Part shown: in pieces, positions 18,910 through 27,857 of the stretch
Layout of the letters: each line of letters starts with the position of its first letter
Numbering within the stretch: the first letter of the stretch is position 1
NCBI GenBank assembly: GCA_942492115.1
Contig: CALODL010000027.1
Span: forward strand, 434,001 to 498,000
Reading direction: 5' to 3'
Origin: CALODL01 sp942492115
GTDB lineage: Bacteria > Planctomycetota > Phycisphaerae > UBA1845 > CAIVHJ01
DNA: 64,000 nt
Translations under genes and position numbers: made by a program
Notes under the pieces: generated by a model
What the model was told of the DNA's origin: nothing
The model's input: only the letters and a program-made list of their open reading frames with translations
Database searches by the model: none

Positions 18910-20244
18910 TCAGGATGACGGCGAATCGATCGCATCTACGATCCTGGCACCGACCGCGTCGCCCCACACGTTTACAACGGTCCTGACCATGTCGAGGATC
19001 CGATCGACGCCGACGATCAGTCCGATCGCGGCGATCGGTATGGTGGGGGATCCGGGCATGCTGGCCAGCGTGCCGTTGACCGTTTCGACAACGATGACCA
19101 TGGTCACGAGTCCGGCACTGGGGATGCCGGCGGCGCCGATCGCAGCCAGCGTGGCGGTGATGGCAACGAGTACCAGCGTGATCGGTTCGAGGTGAATACC
19201 GAATGCCTGGGCGAGGAAGACGACCGCGACAGCCTCGTACAGGGCGGTGCCGTCCATATTGATCGTCGAGCCTAGCGGCAGCACGAATCCTGCGGCCTTG
19301 GGACTGACTCCGGCATTCTCGGTCACACATTCGATGGTCACTGGCAACGTGGCCGAAGACGAGTCGGTCCCCAGGGCGGTCAACAGCGCCTGGCGCATCT
19401 GATACATGAAACGGAACGGGTTGCAGCGGGCAAAGACCGAGCAGAACAGCGGCAGCACGACCAGGCCATGAATGGCCAGGCCAACGAGAACGGTGAGCAT
19501 ATACGAGCCAATGGCGCTGGCGAAGACACCCAGGCCGATCCGTGCGACGGTCCAGGCGAGCAAGGCGAAGACCCCGACGGGCGTGAGCCAGATGACCCCG
19601 TGAACCAGCTTCATGATGGCCTGGAACAGCGCGGCGACGAGGTCGGTGACCGGTTTGGCGGTATCCCCCATGGTCGTCAACACGATGGCCAGCAGAATCG
19701 AAAAGAATATGACCGGCAAGGCATTGCCGGCAGCTGCGGCCCCGACGATGTTGCGCGGGATGATCTGCTTGACGAGATTCTCCAGGGCTCCGATGAGACC
19801 CTTGGGGCCTGCATCTATGTTGCGCTTGATCGAGTCGTTCTCTTCGTAGGTTTGCTGGGCGGCCTCACGCTGTTCGGCGGGGATGTTGTGGCCCGGCTTC
19901 ATCGCGCTGACCAGAACCAGGCCGATCGCGGCAGCGATCATCATCGTGACGACATAGTAAATGAGGGTGACCGAGCCGATCTTGCCCAGTTCACGAAAGT
20001 CGCCCACACTGGTGACGCCCACGATGACACTGGTCGAGATCAGCGGAATCACGAGCATTTTGAGCAGGCCGAGGAACAGCGTGTCGCCCAGGAAATAGAA
20101 CACGGCGACCGCATGGGCGTGGCGGTGGGCGGTGTCCGGCATGGTGATCTTGAAGGAGTCGTCGTAGAGCCACTGGCCGACGATGACGCCGAGGATCAGC
20201 CCGCCGAGAATCAGGGAATTGAGCAGCAGCTTGCCGTTCTTCAT
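18910..20244 (-). CDS. dicarboxylate/amino acid:cation symporter (DAACS family)
   Basis: Inner-membrane secondary transporter for glutamate, aspartate or C4-dicarboxylates with Na+ or H+. The 444-residue product carries the family hallmarks: the serine-rich re-entrant loop TDSSSATLPVT, NMDGTALYEAVAVVFLAQ, GIPSAGLVTMVIVV, and the helix-8 substrate motif VDRILDMVRTVVNVWGD. Hydrophobic segments agree with eight helices plus two hairpins. An extended loop between early helices (HNIPAEQREAAQQTYEENDS) is hydrophilic. ATG 20244 starts directly before the first helix. It diverges from kdsB. Exact substrate is not determinable. Confidence 0.92.
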   Translation of the reverse strand: MKNGKLLLNSLILGGLILGVIVGQWLYDDSFKITMPDTAHRHAHAVAVFYFLGDTLFLGLLKMLVIPLISTSVIVGVTSVGDFRELGKIGSVTLIYYVVTMMIAAAIGLVLVSAMKPGHNIPAEQREAAQQTYEENDSIKRNIDAGPKGLIGALENLVKQIIPRNIVGAAAAGNALPVIFFSILLAIVLTTMGDTAKPVTDLVAALFQAIMKLVHGVIWLTPVGVFALLAWTVARIGLGVFASAIGSYMLTVLVGLAIHGLVVLPLFCSVFARCNPFRFMYQMRQALLTALGTDSSSATLPVTIECVTENAGVSPKAAGFVLPLGSTINMDGTALYEAVAVVFLAQAFGIHLEPITLVLVAITATLAAIGAAGIPSAGLVTMVIVVETVNGTLASMPGSPTIPIAAIGLIVGVDRILDMVRTVVNVWGDAVGARIVDAIDSPSS

Positions 20245-20395
20245 AGTGGGTGACTCCGAACAATGTGACCCGAGGAACGCAGGCAGCGAGGTGCGTAGCC
20301 GACCGCAGGACCGGAGTGGTCGGGACAGAGCCTAGCCCAAAACGGTCCGCATCGCGAGGACTGTGACGTTGATCTGGCGTAGTGCCGGCAGTACA

Positions 20396-21175
20396 ATGAG
20401 GTTTTTCCGGTGTAGCTTGTCGACCGTCGCCGTCATCCCTGCCCGCTATGCCTCCAGCCGTTTCCCCGGGAAGCCTCTCGCCCGAGACACCGGCAAATTC
20501 CTCATTCAACATGTTTACGAACGCATTCGCCTCGCTCCGATGGTGAGTGCCTGTGTCGTGGCGACCGACGATGAGCGCATCGCAGAGGCCGTGGCATCAT
20601 TCGGCGGACGCGTGGTCATGACGCGTGCGGACCACGTGTCGGGCACCGATCGCGTTGCCGAGGCGGTGTCCGATCTCGATTGTGATTTCGTGCTGAACGT
20701 GCAGGGCGACGAGCCTGAGATCGATGCGTCCGCAGTCGGACAGCTCGCACGGCTGATCGCCGAGTCGGATGGCTGCCCGATGGCTACGCTGGCGTGTCCT
20801 TTTGATTGTGTTCCGCAGGGCGATCCGGCCGATCCCAATGCCGTCAAGGTGTGGATCGATGACGACTACCGCGCGGTTACCTTTACGCGGGTGTTCGAAC
20901 GCCCTGAAGGGGCGTGGTGTGGCCCCGCCGATCCGCATCCGCTGTTGCACGTAGGCATCTATGCGTACCGCAGGGATTTCCTGATGAGCTATCCGACGAT
21001 GGCCCCAACACCGCTCGAGCGCGAACGACGCCTCGAGCAGCTTCGCGCCCTCGAGAACGGTTACCCCATCGCTGTCGGCCTCGTGAATCGGGCCACAGTT
21101 GGCGTTGATACCCCTGAAGACTACGCGGCATTCGTCGCTCGATGGAATCACCAAATGAGGAGCGGTGCGAAATGA
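20396..21175 (+). CDS. kdsB: 3-deoxy-manno-octulosonate cytidylyltransferase
   Basis: Activates KDO as CMP-KDO using CTP, for lipopolysaccharide inner core. The 259-residue product shows AVIPARYASSRFPGKPL, VVATDDERIAEAV, VSGTDRVAEAV, NVQGDEPEI and HVGIYAYRRDFL, all KdsB signatures. Start uncertain: ATG 20396 is used, but TTG 20417 (LSTVAVIPARY) matches the family N-terminus more closely and GTG 20363 is also open. Its stop overlaps the pyrG start in ATGA, so the CTP-consuming enzyme is translationally coupled to the CTP-making one. Confidence 0.95.
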   Translation: MRFFRCSLSTVAVIPARYASSRFPGKPLARDTGKFLIQHVYERIRLAPMVSACVVATDDERIAEAVASFGGRVVMTRADHVSGTDRVAEAVSDLDCDFVLNVQGDEPEIDASAVGQLARLIAESDGCPMATLACPFDCVPQGDPADPNAVKVWIDDDYRAVTFTRVFERPEGAWCGPADPHPLLHVGIYAYRRDFLMSYPTMAPTPLERERRLEQLRALENGYPIAVGLVNRATVGVDTPEDYAAFVARWNHQMRSGAK

Positions 21176-22926
21176 ATCCCGACCAGCGCCTGGCCGAAGT
21201 GGCCAACGTTTCGGACGAGACCGAGTTCTACACGCCGATGCCGTCGGGATACAAACGCGGTCAGACACGGTTCGTGATCGTCTTCGGGACGGTCATGAGT
21301 GGCTTGGGTAAGGGTATTTTTTCCAGCTCGCTGGCCAAGGTCCTCAAGGATGGCGGTCTGACCGTTGCTCCAATCAAGTTGGAGGGCTATCTCAACCTGG
21401 ACAGCGGTACGCTCAATCCTTATCGCCATGGTGAGGTCTTCGTCCTCGATGACGGTATGGAATGCGATATGGACCTGGGCACGTATGAGCGCATGCTCGA
21501 TCAGAACCTGTCGGTGTACAACTTCGCGACGAGTGGCCAGATCTTTACGCGCGTGCTCGAGAAGGAGCGCCGAGGCAACTACCTCGGTCGGGACGTACAG
21601 ATGATTCCGCATGTCACGGGTGAGGTGAAGAGCCGACTGCGTGACCTGGCTGTTCACAGTGGGGCCGATGTGGTCTTCGTCGAGATCGGTGGCACCGTTG
21701 GTGATGTCGAAAACGCATATTACATCGAGGCTGTCCGTGAGCTCGCTTTTGAAGAAGGGCCGGGACAGGTTTGCTTCGTAGCCCTGACGTTGGTCCTCGA
21801 ACCACCATCGCTCGGCGAACAGAAGTCCAAGGCGGCCCAACTCGGCATGAAACGCCTCATGGGCACGGGTGTACAGCCGCATGTCATCGCCTGTCGCGCG
21901 ACCCAGCCCGTTACACTGAAGGTCCGTGAAAAACTGGCGTTGTACAGCAATGTGCCACTCGAGCGTGTCTTCAGCATGCACGATTGCGAGAGCGTCTACG
22001 AGGTGCCTGACCTCCTGCGACGTGCGGGTGTCGATCGTGCGATCGTCGACTTTCTCGGTCTGGGCGATCAGCTCGATGTTGTCGCCCAGCAGAAGGCCGC
22101 CGAGCGGTGGGCCGACTACATGCACAGGCTCAAGGATGCCCGCTCGATGGTATCGATTGGAATGACCGGCAAGTACACGTCGTTACGCGACAGCTATGCG
22201 AGCATCATTCAGGCTCTGGAGCACGCTGGTACACATCACGGTGTTCGCGTCAACATCGAGTGGATCGATACGACAGAGTTTTCCGCCGACCACGCGTCGG
22301 ATAGCTTGCAACACCTTCACGGCATCATCGTACCCGGTGGTTTCGGGACACGCGGCTTCGAGGGCAAGATCGAATGCATTCGTTTTGTCCGTGAGAACGG
22401 CATTCCTTACCTGGGGTTGTGTTATGGATTCCAGACGGCGGTGATCGAGTATGCCCGCAACGTATGCAATATGGTTGGGGCCAACTCGACCGAAGTCGAT
22501 CCCGAAACGCCCCACCCGGTCATCGACATTCTGCCGGAACAGAAGCAGATCGAAGGGTTGGGTGGCAGCATGCGCCTCGGGGGGCGCGACGTCGTCATCC
22601 AGCCCGGAACACTGGCAGCACAGCTGTTCAATAACGCGCCCGAGACGCACATGCGCTTCCGGCACCGCTACGAGGTCGACCCGCGTTACATCGACCAACT
22701 GACCGCCGGTGGTTTGATTTTCTCAGGCCACGCTCCAGACCACCCGATCATGCAGGTTGTCGAACTGCCGCAAACGACTCATCCGTTCTTCCTGGGCACT
22801 CAGGCCCATCCGGAGTTCCTCAGTCGGCCGCTGCGGCCCGAACCCCTGTTCTCCGGTTTTGTTCAGGCCGCCGTCGCGCGCCGGCAAGAGTTTCACGCGG
22901 GGACGCGCAACATCACGAACACGTAG
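21172..22926 (+). CDS. pyrG: CTP synthase (divergent)
   Basis: Makes CTP from UTP, ATP and glutamine. The 584-residue product has the synthetase domain (VMSGLGKGIFSSSLAKVLK, HGEVFVLDDGMECDMDLGTY, VEIGGTVGDVEN) and the glutaminase domain with nucleophile Cys in YLGLCYGFQTAV and the His/Glu pair in QAHPEF. It is clearly off the consensus: the usual KLDPYxNxDPGTMSP reads KLEGYLNLDSGTLNP, and GLCLGMQ reads GLCYGFQ. An N-terminal extension of about 30 residues precedes the P-loop. Start ATG 21172, with AGGAG nine bases upstream, overlapping the kdsB stop by four bases. Confidence 0.95.
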   Translation: MNPDQRLAEVANVSDETEFYTPMPSGYKRGQTRFVIVFGTVMSGLGKGIFSSSLAKVLKDGGLTVAPIKLEGYLNLDSGTLNPYRHGEVFVLDDGMECDMDLGTYERMLDQNLSVYNFATSGQIFTRVLEKERRGNYLGRDVQMIPHVTGEVKSRLRDLAVHSGADVVFVEIGGTVGDVENAYYIEAVRELAFEEGPGQVCFVALTLVLEPPSLGEQKSKAAQLGMKRLMGTGVQPHVIACRATQPVTLKVREKLALYSNVPLERVFSMHDCESVYEVPDLLRRAGVDRAIVDFLGLGDQLDVVAQQKAAERWADYMHRLKDARSMVSIGMTGKYTSLRDSYASIIQALEHAGTHHGVRVNIEWIDTTEFSADHASDSLQHLHGIIVPGGFGTRGFEGKIECIRFVRENGIPYLGLCYGFQTAVIEYARNVCNMVGANSTEVDPETPHPVIDILPEQKQIEGLGGSMRLGGRDVVIQPGTLAAQLFNNAPETHMRFRHRYEVDPRYIDQLTAGGLIFSGHAPDHPIMQVVELPQTTHPFFLGTQAHPEFLSRPLRPEPLFSGFVQAAVARRQEFHAGTRNITNT

Positions 22927-23016
22927 CGCGTGGATCGCGTTCTCGGTTGCCGATCATCCGGGGTCCTGTTCGTGAGATCGAATCCCTGGAGCGAATGCTT
23001 TGCACGGAGCGCAACT

Positions 23017-23568
23017 CTAACGGTCCAGTTCGACGCGCCCGTTGATCGGCGTCAGGACCGGCGCATCATTCTCATCCTCGTTGGCCAGCAGGGCGCAGGT
23101 GCAGTCCTCCAGGGTCTCGCCCGTTGCCGGATCGGTTCGGATGACACATTGGCCATCGTAGCCTGCCAGGAATGTTTCGCAGTAATCACGCCACAGGCCA
23201 CATTGATCCGGCTCGCCTTCGGCGCCGAGCTCGTCCTGGATGATCTGTGCCAGGCGTCGCTGAATTGCGGATGAGTCGTTGCTGAGAGTCGGCTCGTCAT
23301 CGAATAATTCACACGCACAATCCTGGGTCAGTTCCCCAGTTTGTGGATGGAGATGGTAGTAACAACCACCGAGCACGAACCCCTGAGCGAGGTACTCCGC
23401 ACACGCGCAGCCGATCGCCGGACAGAAGTTGCCCGTGTCGCGCGAATCCAAAATGGCCTGACGGCACGGTTCGAGATCGACGGTCTGGCAGCCCACTGTC
23501 GCGAGGCCCGTGGTGATCGTCAGCAGGGCCAGGGTCCGGTTCGATCGCGCGTGCGTGATCGTGTTCAT
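23017..23568 (-). CDS. cysteine-rich putative lipoprotein, unknown function
   Basis: No family is recognised. From ATG 23568 the product is 183 residues, with a hydrophobic signal (LALLTITTGLATVGC) whose cysteine could be lipidated, though the lipobox is imperfect. The mature part has about a dozen cysteines in two loosely similar halves: CACAEYLAQGF with QTGELTQDCACELF, and CETFLAGYDGQC with ATGETLEDCTCALL. This points to a disulfide-rich exported protein built from an internal duplication. The frame is open upstream to 23838, but that part lacks coding character. Confidence 0.65.
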   Translation of the reverse strand: MNTITHARSNRTLALLTITTGLATVGCQTVDLEPCRQAILDSRDTGNFCPAIGCACAEYLAQGFVLGGCYYHLHPQTGELTQDCACELFDDEPTLSNDSSAIQRRLAQIIQDELGAEGEPDQCGLWRDYCETFLAGYDGQCVIRTDPATGETLEDCTCALLANEDENDAPVLTPINGRVELDR

Positions 23569-23844
23569 TGTCTGGTTACTCCGTGTCGAGTCCTTCTCCG
23601 GCGCCCAGGTGGCCGAAGGCACGGCTAGCAAGTCACGTCGCGTGCCACGTTCCGCGGCGTGGAGTGGAGCGAATCGGGCCAAGGGTTTGGGGCGACGGGC
23701 GGTGGGGCGCTGGCGGGGCGGTGGGTGGAAATGCCCAGCATGACCGCAGGTGGGAACCGGCTCCTCGACCATTTCCTTTTTTCCGGGATCATTTCCGAAA
23801 GGTGTGTGCGATCGCGGGTGACGGCTCTGTGCTCCCATTCAGGT

Positions 23845-24921
23845 TCATGGGAGCGGCTGAGTGTGCGCGTACACCAGCACGTCTTCCGGTCCGACGCGCA
23901 AATGGAGATCTTCGCCAGTGTGGTTGCGCTCGGCATAGGGTGGTTCGGTGAAGCGGATCGTATGGTCCGGGGGAACACGGATCTCGTGTTCGATGGCGTG
24001 TCCGAGGTAGGCCGTGCGCTGCACCTGGCCCACAAAGACGTTCGGACCGGTCCCGTTGTGGCGGTTGAGGCACTCCGGTCGAATGGCGCAGGTCACCGGT
24101 TGATTGATCCGGACTTCCTGTGGGCAGTACTCCGAGGTCAGTCGGCCAAGTGGAGTATTGACGACCACGTGGTCCGCGTTGCGTGAGGCGACCGAGCCGG
24201 GGACGACGTTGACCGCGCCGCAGAAGGTTGCCACCCACAGGTTGATCGGGCGACGATAGACGGTCTCAGGAGTCCCGACCTGTTCAAAACGCCCGGCGCG
24301 CATGACTGCAACGCGATCCGCGAGGGCCAGGGCTTCTTCGTGATCGTGGCTGACATAGATCGCGGTGCTCTGGCTCTGGCTGCAGATGCGCCGAATCTCA
24401 CTGCGCAACTCGAGTCGCAGCCCGGCATCGAGGTGGCTCAGGGGCTCGTCGAGGAGCAGGACGTTCGGTTCGGTGGCGAGGGCCCGAGCAAGCGCGATAC
24501 GCTGTTGTTCGCCACCGGATAATTGCTCCGGATAGCATTTGGCCCGGGCGACCATGTGCACGTTGCTGAGCATGGCCTTGACTCGACGCCGACGCTCGGC
24601 CCTGCGGATATGCCGCAGTTTGAGCCCGAAGGACACATTACCTTCGGCAGTCATATGCGGCCACAACGCGTGATTCTGGAACACCATGGCGACGTTTCGC
24701 CGGCGCGGTGCACGACGCGTCACGTCCTGATCGTTGAACCGCACGGTGCCGGCGGACGGCGGGGTCAGGCCGCCGATGATCCGTAGCAAGGTCGTCTTGC
24801 CGCAACCCGAGGGGCCAAGTACGAAAAACAGCTCACCCGGATTGACCGTGAGATCCAGGCCGTCGATGACCATTGTGTCGCTGAACTGTTTACTGAGACC
24901 TGCGGTGGTGACGGAAACCAT
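23845..24921 (-). CDS. ABC transporter ATP-binding protein (FbpC/MalK/UgpC type)
   Basis: Cytoplasmic ATPase subunit of an importer. Walker A is VLGPSGCGKTTLLR, Q-loop VFQNHALWPHM, signature LSGGEQQRIALARAL, Walker B NVLLLDEPLSHLD, and the H-loop His is in IYVSHDHEEAL. The C-terminal third has the TOBE/OB regulatory fold (CAIRPECLNRH, ending VLVYAHTQPLP), typical of carbohydrate or iron(III) uptake ATPases of about 350 residues. No permease or binding protein is nearby. It begins four bases after the alcohol dehydrogenase stop, indicating a shared operon. Substrate unknown. Confidence 0.9.
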   Translation of the reverse strand: MVSVTTAGLSKQFSDTMVIDGLDLTVNPGELFFVLGPSGCGKTTLLRIIGGLTPPSAGTVRFNDQDVTRRAPRRRNVAMVFQNHALWPHMTAEGNVSFGLKLRHIRRAERRRRVKAMLSNVHMVARAKCYPEQLSGGEQQRIALARALATEPNVLLLDEPLSHLDAGLRLELRSEIRRICSQSQSTAIYVSHDHEEALALADRVAVMRAGRFEQVGTPETVYRRPINLWVATFCGAVNVVPGSVASRNADHVVVNTPLGRLTSEYCPQEVRINQPVTCAIRPECLNRHNGTGPNVFVGQVQRTAYLGHAIEHEIRVPPDHTIRFTEPPYAERNHTGEDLHLRVGPEDVLVYAHTQPLP

Positions 24922-24925
24922 GGGT

Positions 24926-26167
24926 TCAACAGTGCGTGAAGGCCGCTTTGACCACCGGTTCCCGGTGCCGTGAAGTCAGTGCGCCGAAGGCCCGTTTGTA
25001 GTGTTCGGGAGTGAACGTGTGCGTCAACAGTCCCTCGAGACTGATTTTTTTACGCGCGATGAGATCGTAGAGCAGTGGATAAGTGTGTTGCTCGCGACCA
25101 TCGACACGCTCGATCTGGCGTCCCGAAACGCCTACCACATGCAGTTCCTGGGACCATAGCGAAGTCGTATCGATGAGGTTGATGTGGCTGTTGCCGATCA
25201 GCACCGTCGTGCCGCGGGCACGGGTCACTTTCATGGCTTCGGAGATACTGTCGCTCGTTCCAACGCAGTCATACACCACATCGAATCCACCGATGAAGCC
25301 ACACGCGCCAAAGCGTCCGTCGACACACCGACCACCGAAATGGCTGGCAATGACGTCGAGTCGTTGGCGAGCGCTTTGGCCGCGCGGGAATATGATGATA
25401 TCGTCGGCGCCGAAACGTCTGCACAGTTCGGCCTGATACTCATGCCGGCAACCGACGGTGATCTCGGCGGCGCAACCGAGCGCCCGCATGGACGCGACAA
25501 CGCCGATGCCGACGATACCCGATCCCAGCACGAACACGCGATCGCCGTCACGTGGCCGATGGCGCAGGACGCCGTGCAGGGCGCAGGCCATGGGGTCGGT
25601 GAGCACCGCTTCTTCGTCCGGCATCTGCTCGGGCACGCGGTGCAGCTGTGATTGATGGGCCACGAAGTAGGGGGCCCACGTCCCACCGGTAAAGGCGTTG
25701 AGGCCGATCATCATCCCTTCGGGGTAGCGGGCGGTGGCAGCCGTTCGCTCGCACAACGAGAAGCATCCTGCCCGGCAGTTGCGACATGCCGGCTCGATGC
25801 CACGTGTGGCACAGGACAGAGAGGGTTCGACACACACGCGATCGCCGACACGCCATCCCTGAACCGCGCTCCCGACTTCCTCGATGATCGCAACATTTTC
25901 GTGGCCGAGGACAACGGGGAAGCTCATCAACCCCTGCATGAACGAAGATGGATGAGACCGCTGCGAAACCAGCGACATGTCGGATCCGCAAATACCCCCG
26001 AGGACCGTCTGCAGACGCACCCACGTGTTACATGGCAGCGCTGGGGTCGGGATGGCGCTGAACCGCAATGAGGACAAGCGGCTCCAGAACACCTTCGGAG
26101 ATACCGTCCCCAGAGCCTTGCAGGTCAGCCACCGCAGAGTACTCGGCGTATACGTCAGGCCCCGCAT
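24926..26167 (-). CDS. zinc-dependent alcohol dehydrogenase-like MDR protein
   Basis: Medium-chain dehydrogenase of the threonine/sorbitol dehydrogenase branch, 413 residues. The catalytic zinc Cys and following residues are in LGGICGSDMS, and the second ligand is in LGHENVAIIEEVG. A structural-zinc type cluster is CATRGIEPACRNCRAGCFSLC, and the cofactor site is VFVLGSGIVGIGVVASM. Start ATG 26167 (MRGLTYTPSTL) fits the family; an open GTG at 26269 adds a Pro/Ala-rich stretch that looks non-coding. Followed after four bases by the ABC ATPase gene. Substrate unknown; the coupling may indicate a shared carbohydrate pathway (inference). Confidence 0.87.
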   Translation of the reverse strand: MRGLTYTPSTLRWLTCKALGTVSPKVFWSRLSSLRFSAIPTPALPCNTWVRLQTVLGGICGSDMSLVSQRSHPSSFMQGLMSFPVVLGHENVAIIEEVGSAVQGWRVGDRVCVEPSLSCATRGIEPACRNCRAGCFSLCERTAATARYPEGMMIGLNAFTGGTWAPYFVAHQSQLHRVPEQMPDEEAVLTDPMACALHGVLRHRPRDGDRVFVLGSGIVGIGVVASMRALGCAAEITVGCRHEYQAELCRRFGADDIIIFPRGQSARQRLDVIASHFGGRCVDGRFGACGFIGGFDVVYDCVGTSDSISEAMKVTRARGTTVLIGNSHINLIDTTSLWSQELHVVGVSGRQIERVDGREQHTYPLLYDLIARKKISLEGLLTHTFTPEHYKRAFGALTSRHREPVVKAAFTHC

Positions 26168-26310
26168 GGTCGTGCCGCTCGGTCGCGTCGGTCGCGCAGG
26201 GGCCGGTTGCAAAGAGGTCGCCACACCAGAATCGGGTGTGGCGGTCGGGATGTCGGATATTGGCGTCACGAGTTACTCGGTACGAGAGGACAGCGTCTGG
26301 ATGCAGAGCG

Positions 26311-27507
26311 CTACGACTCAGGATCGGGCTTCTTCAGATCAATATACCCGAGTGAGCTGTTTCCCGCCCCGTCGTGAATCTGGAATGCCGCCAGGCCGGG
26401 GCGGTGTGGACCCCTGTCGCACGAAAATGGGCCTTGCGGTCCCTCGATCGAGGCGGCCAGCCCATCTTCCCACATCGACAGCAGAGTCTCCGAGCCCGGT
26501 GATCCGGAGATGAAGACCCGCGCGCCACTCGCCTCGACCGCACATCGCGATCCCCAGCCCGGGTCGGTCGGCGAGTTGAGACCCACCTCTATGGCACCCA
26601 CTGTGGCACCTGGGGTGCCCACCAGCGAGGCAAACGGAATGGGCCGGGTGCCCTCGAAGGAGCACATCGTGCCACCCGCCAGGTCGACCTGCAGCCGATC
26701 ATCTGCTGCCGACAACGACAAACCAATGGGAACCTGGGTCGCTTGCTCGGCATCGACATCAAGGGCATACACGACATAGTCGATGTCGGCAAAGACCACT
26801 GTCGTGCCGTCGAACACGATCGGCACATCGCTGCTGGCCGAGACGTCGAATACCACAGGTTCTGAGAACGGGCCCAGTGCCGTGTCGAACAGCACGAGGT
26901 CCGGGCCATCGAGAGCGGCCACGCGGGTACCGTGGACGGCAGTGTGCGCATACGTCCCGTTGAGCGGGGGCCGCACGAACGGGGTGATCTCGAGTGTCTC
27001 GGCAGTCATGTCGATCCAGCAGACAAATGGCTCGCTGGTGACGAACGCGACGATCGGACCGCCGTCCGTATCCATCCGGCCGCTGTTCGGGGCCAGGGCT
27101 GGCCGTCCAACTCGTTGAGCCTCAACGCTCCGAGTGAGCTGGAAATGGTAGATACCATCATTGTCACCTCGCAGCAGCACATCCCCCTGACTCAACACGT
27201 AATCCGTGGAGCCCGCCACATCGGCACCGAGGATCGGGGTCGTCGTGCCAAGCATGGTGTCGAACAAGATGACCCGGTCGTCCCCCTCGGCGCCAGCCGG
27301 TCGGCGTGTCGCAAGGTAGCGCGAGCCCGCACGGATCACACTCGCAGGATCGGTCGCGACGTCGGTTGCCGTGACTTCGAGCACATGCTCAGTCGGCTGG
27401 TCCGGAGGCTCCACGACGGGGGACATGTCCTCCGGCGGCGCTGAGGATGAACAGCCGGCAACCAGTGCATACACACCGGCCGCAAGGACGAATCGGACAC
27501 GACACAT
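26311..27507 (-). CDS. putative lipoprotein with beta-propeller-like repeats
   Basis: A 398-residue exported protein, MCRVRFVLAAGVYALVAGC, with a good lipobox (LVAGC), then a Pro/Ser/Glu-rich linker and a long beta-rich domain. Phrases such as GGPIVAFVTSEPFVCWIDM, GTRVAALDGPDLVLFDTAL and GTTVVFADIDYVVYALDVD recur at about 45-residue spacing, like blades of a TolB- or WD-type propeller. No enzymatic motif is seen. Upstream of the dehydrogenase/ABC pair on the same strand but with about 143 bases between. Function unknown. Confidence 0.75.
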   Translation of the reverse strand: MCRVRFVLAAGVYALVAGCSSSAPPEDMSPVVEPPDQPTEHVLEVTATDVATDPASVIRAGSRYLATRRPAGAEGDDRVILFDTMLGTTTPILGADVAGSTDYVLSQGDVLLRGDNDGIYHFQLTRSVEAQRVGRPALAPNSGRMDTDGGPIVAFVTSEPFVCWIDMTAETLEITPFVRPPLNGTYAHTAVHGTRVAALDGPDLVLFDTALGPFSEPVVFDVSASSDVPIVFDGTTVVFADIDYVVYALDVDAEQATQVPIGLSLSAADDRLQVDLAGGTMCSFEGTRPIPFASLVGTPGATVGAIEVGLNSPTDPGWGSRCAVEASGARVFISGSPGSETLLSMWEDGLAASIEGPQGPFSCDRGPHRPGLAAFQIHDGAGNSSLGYIDLKKPDPES

Positions 27508-27857
27508 GGGTTGGCACTCCGTGGAAACGTCTTCGACGGGCTCGAGGGCGGTATCCTGTCATGGCCTGCACACGGTGGCTCCGCTTCGGAACCTGCCGTA
27601 CGCCCTGAGGACCGGTCGCCGAGCAGACGGGTCGATCGCTACAAACAAGTATCACGCATTCATATTTTAGGGTCAACGCGGGTCGGATTCCGCGGGTTGA
27701 TCGAGCTCTCTGCCGCGGCGCGCGCGCCAGGCCATATAATGGGGCTCAGGTCCCCGGGGCCCATTGTGTTCCGCAAACAGGACGACGTCTCTATGCTGTG
27801 GGTAATGGATGGTCGAAACATGAGGCGACCGAGATACCGGGTGGGTGGAAGCAGGCC
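27508..27857. other. intergenic region upstream of uvrC
   Basis: 350 bases between the divergent lipoprotein and uvrC. A TATAAT at 27735-27740 points toward uvrC, but I found no -35 at a proper distance. Nothing else is recognised. Confidence 0.4.

Noticed and set aside
27735..27740. TATAAT upstream of uvrC
   Set aside because: No -35 at 16-18 bases; the nearest TTGATC is over 30 bases away.
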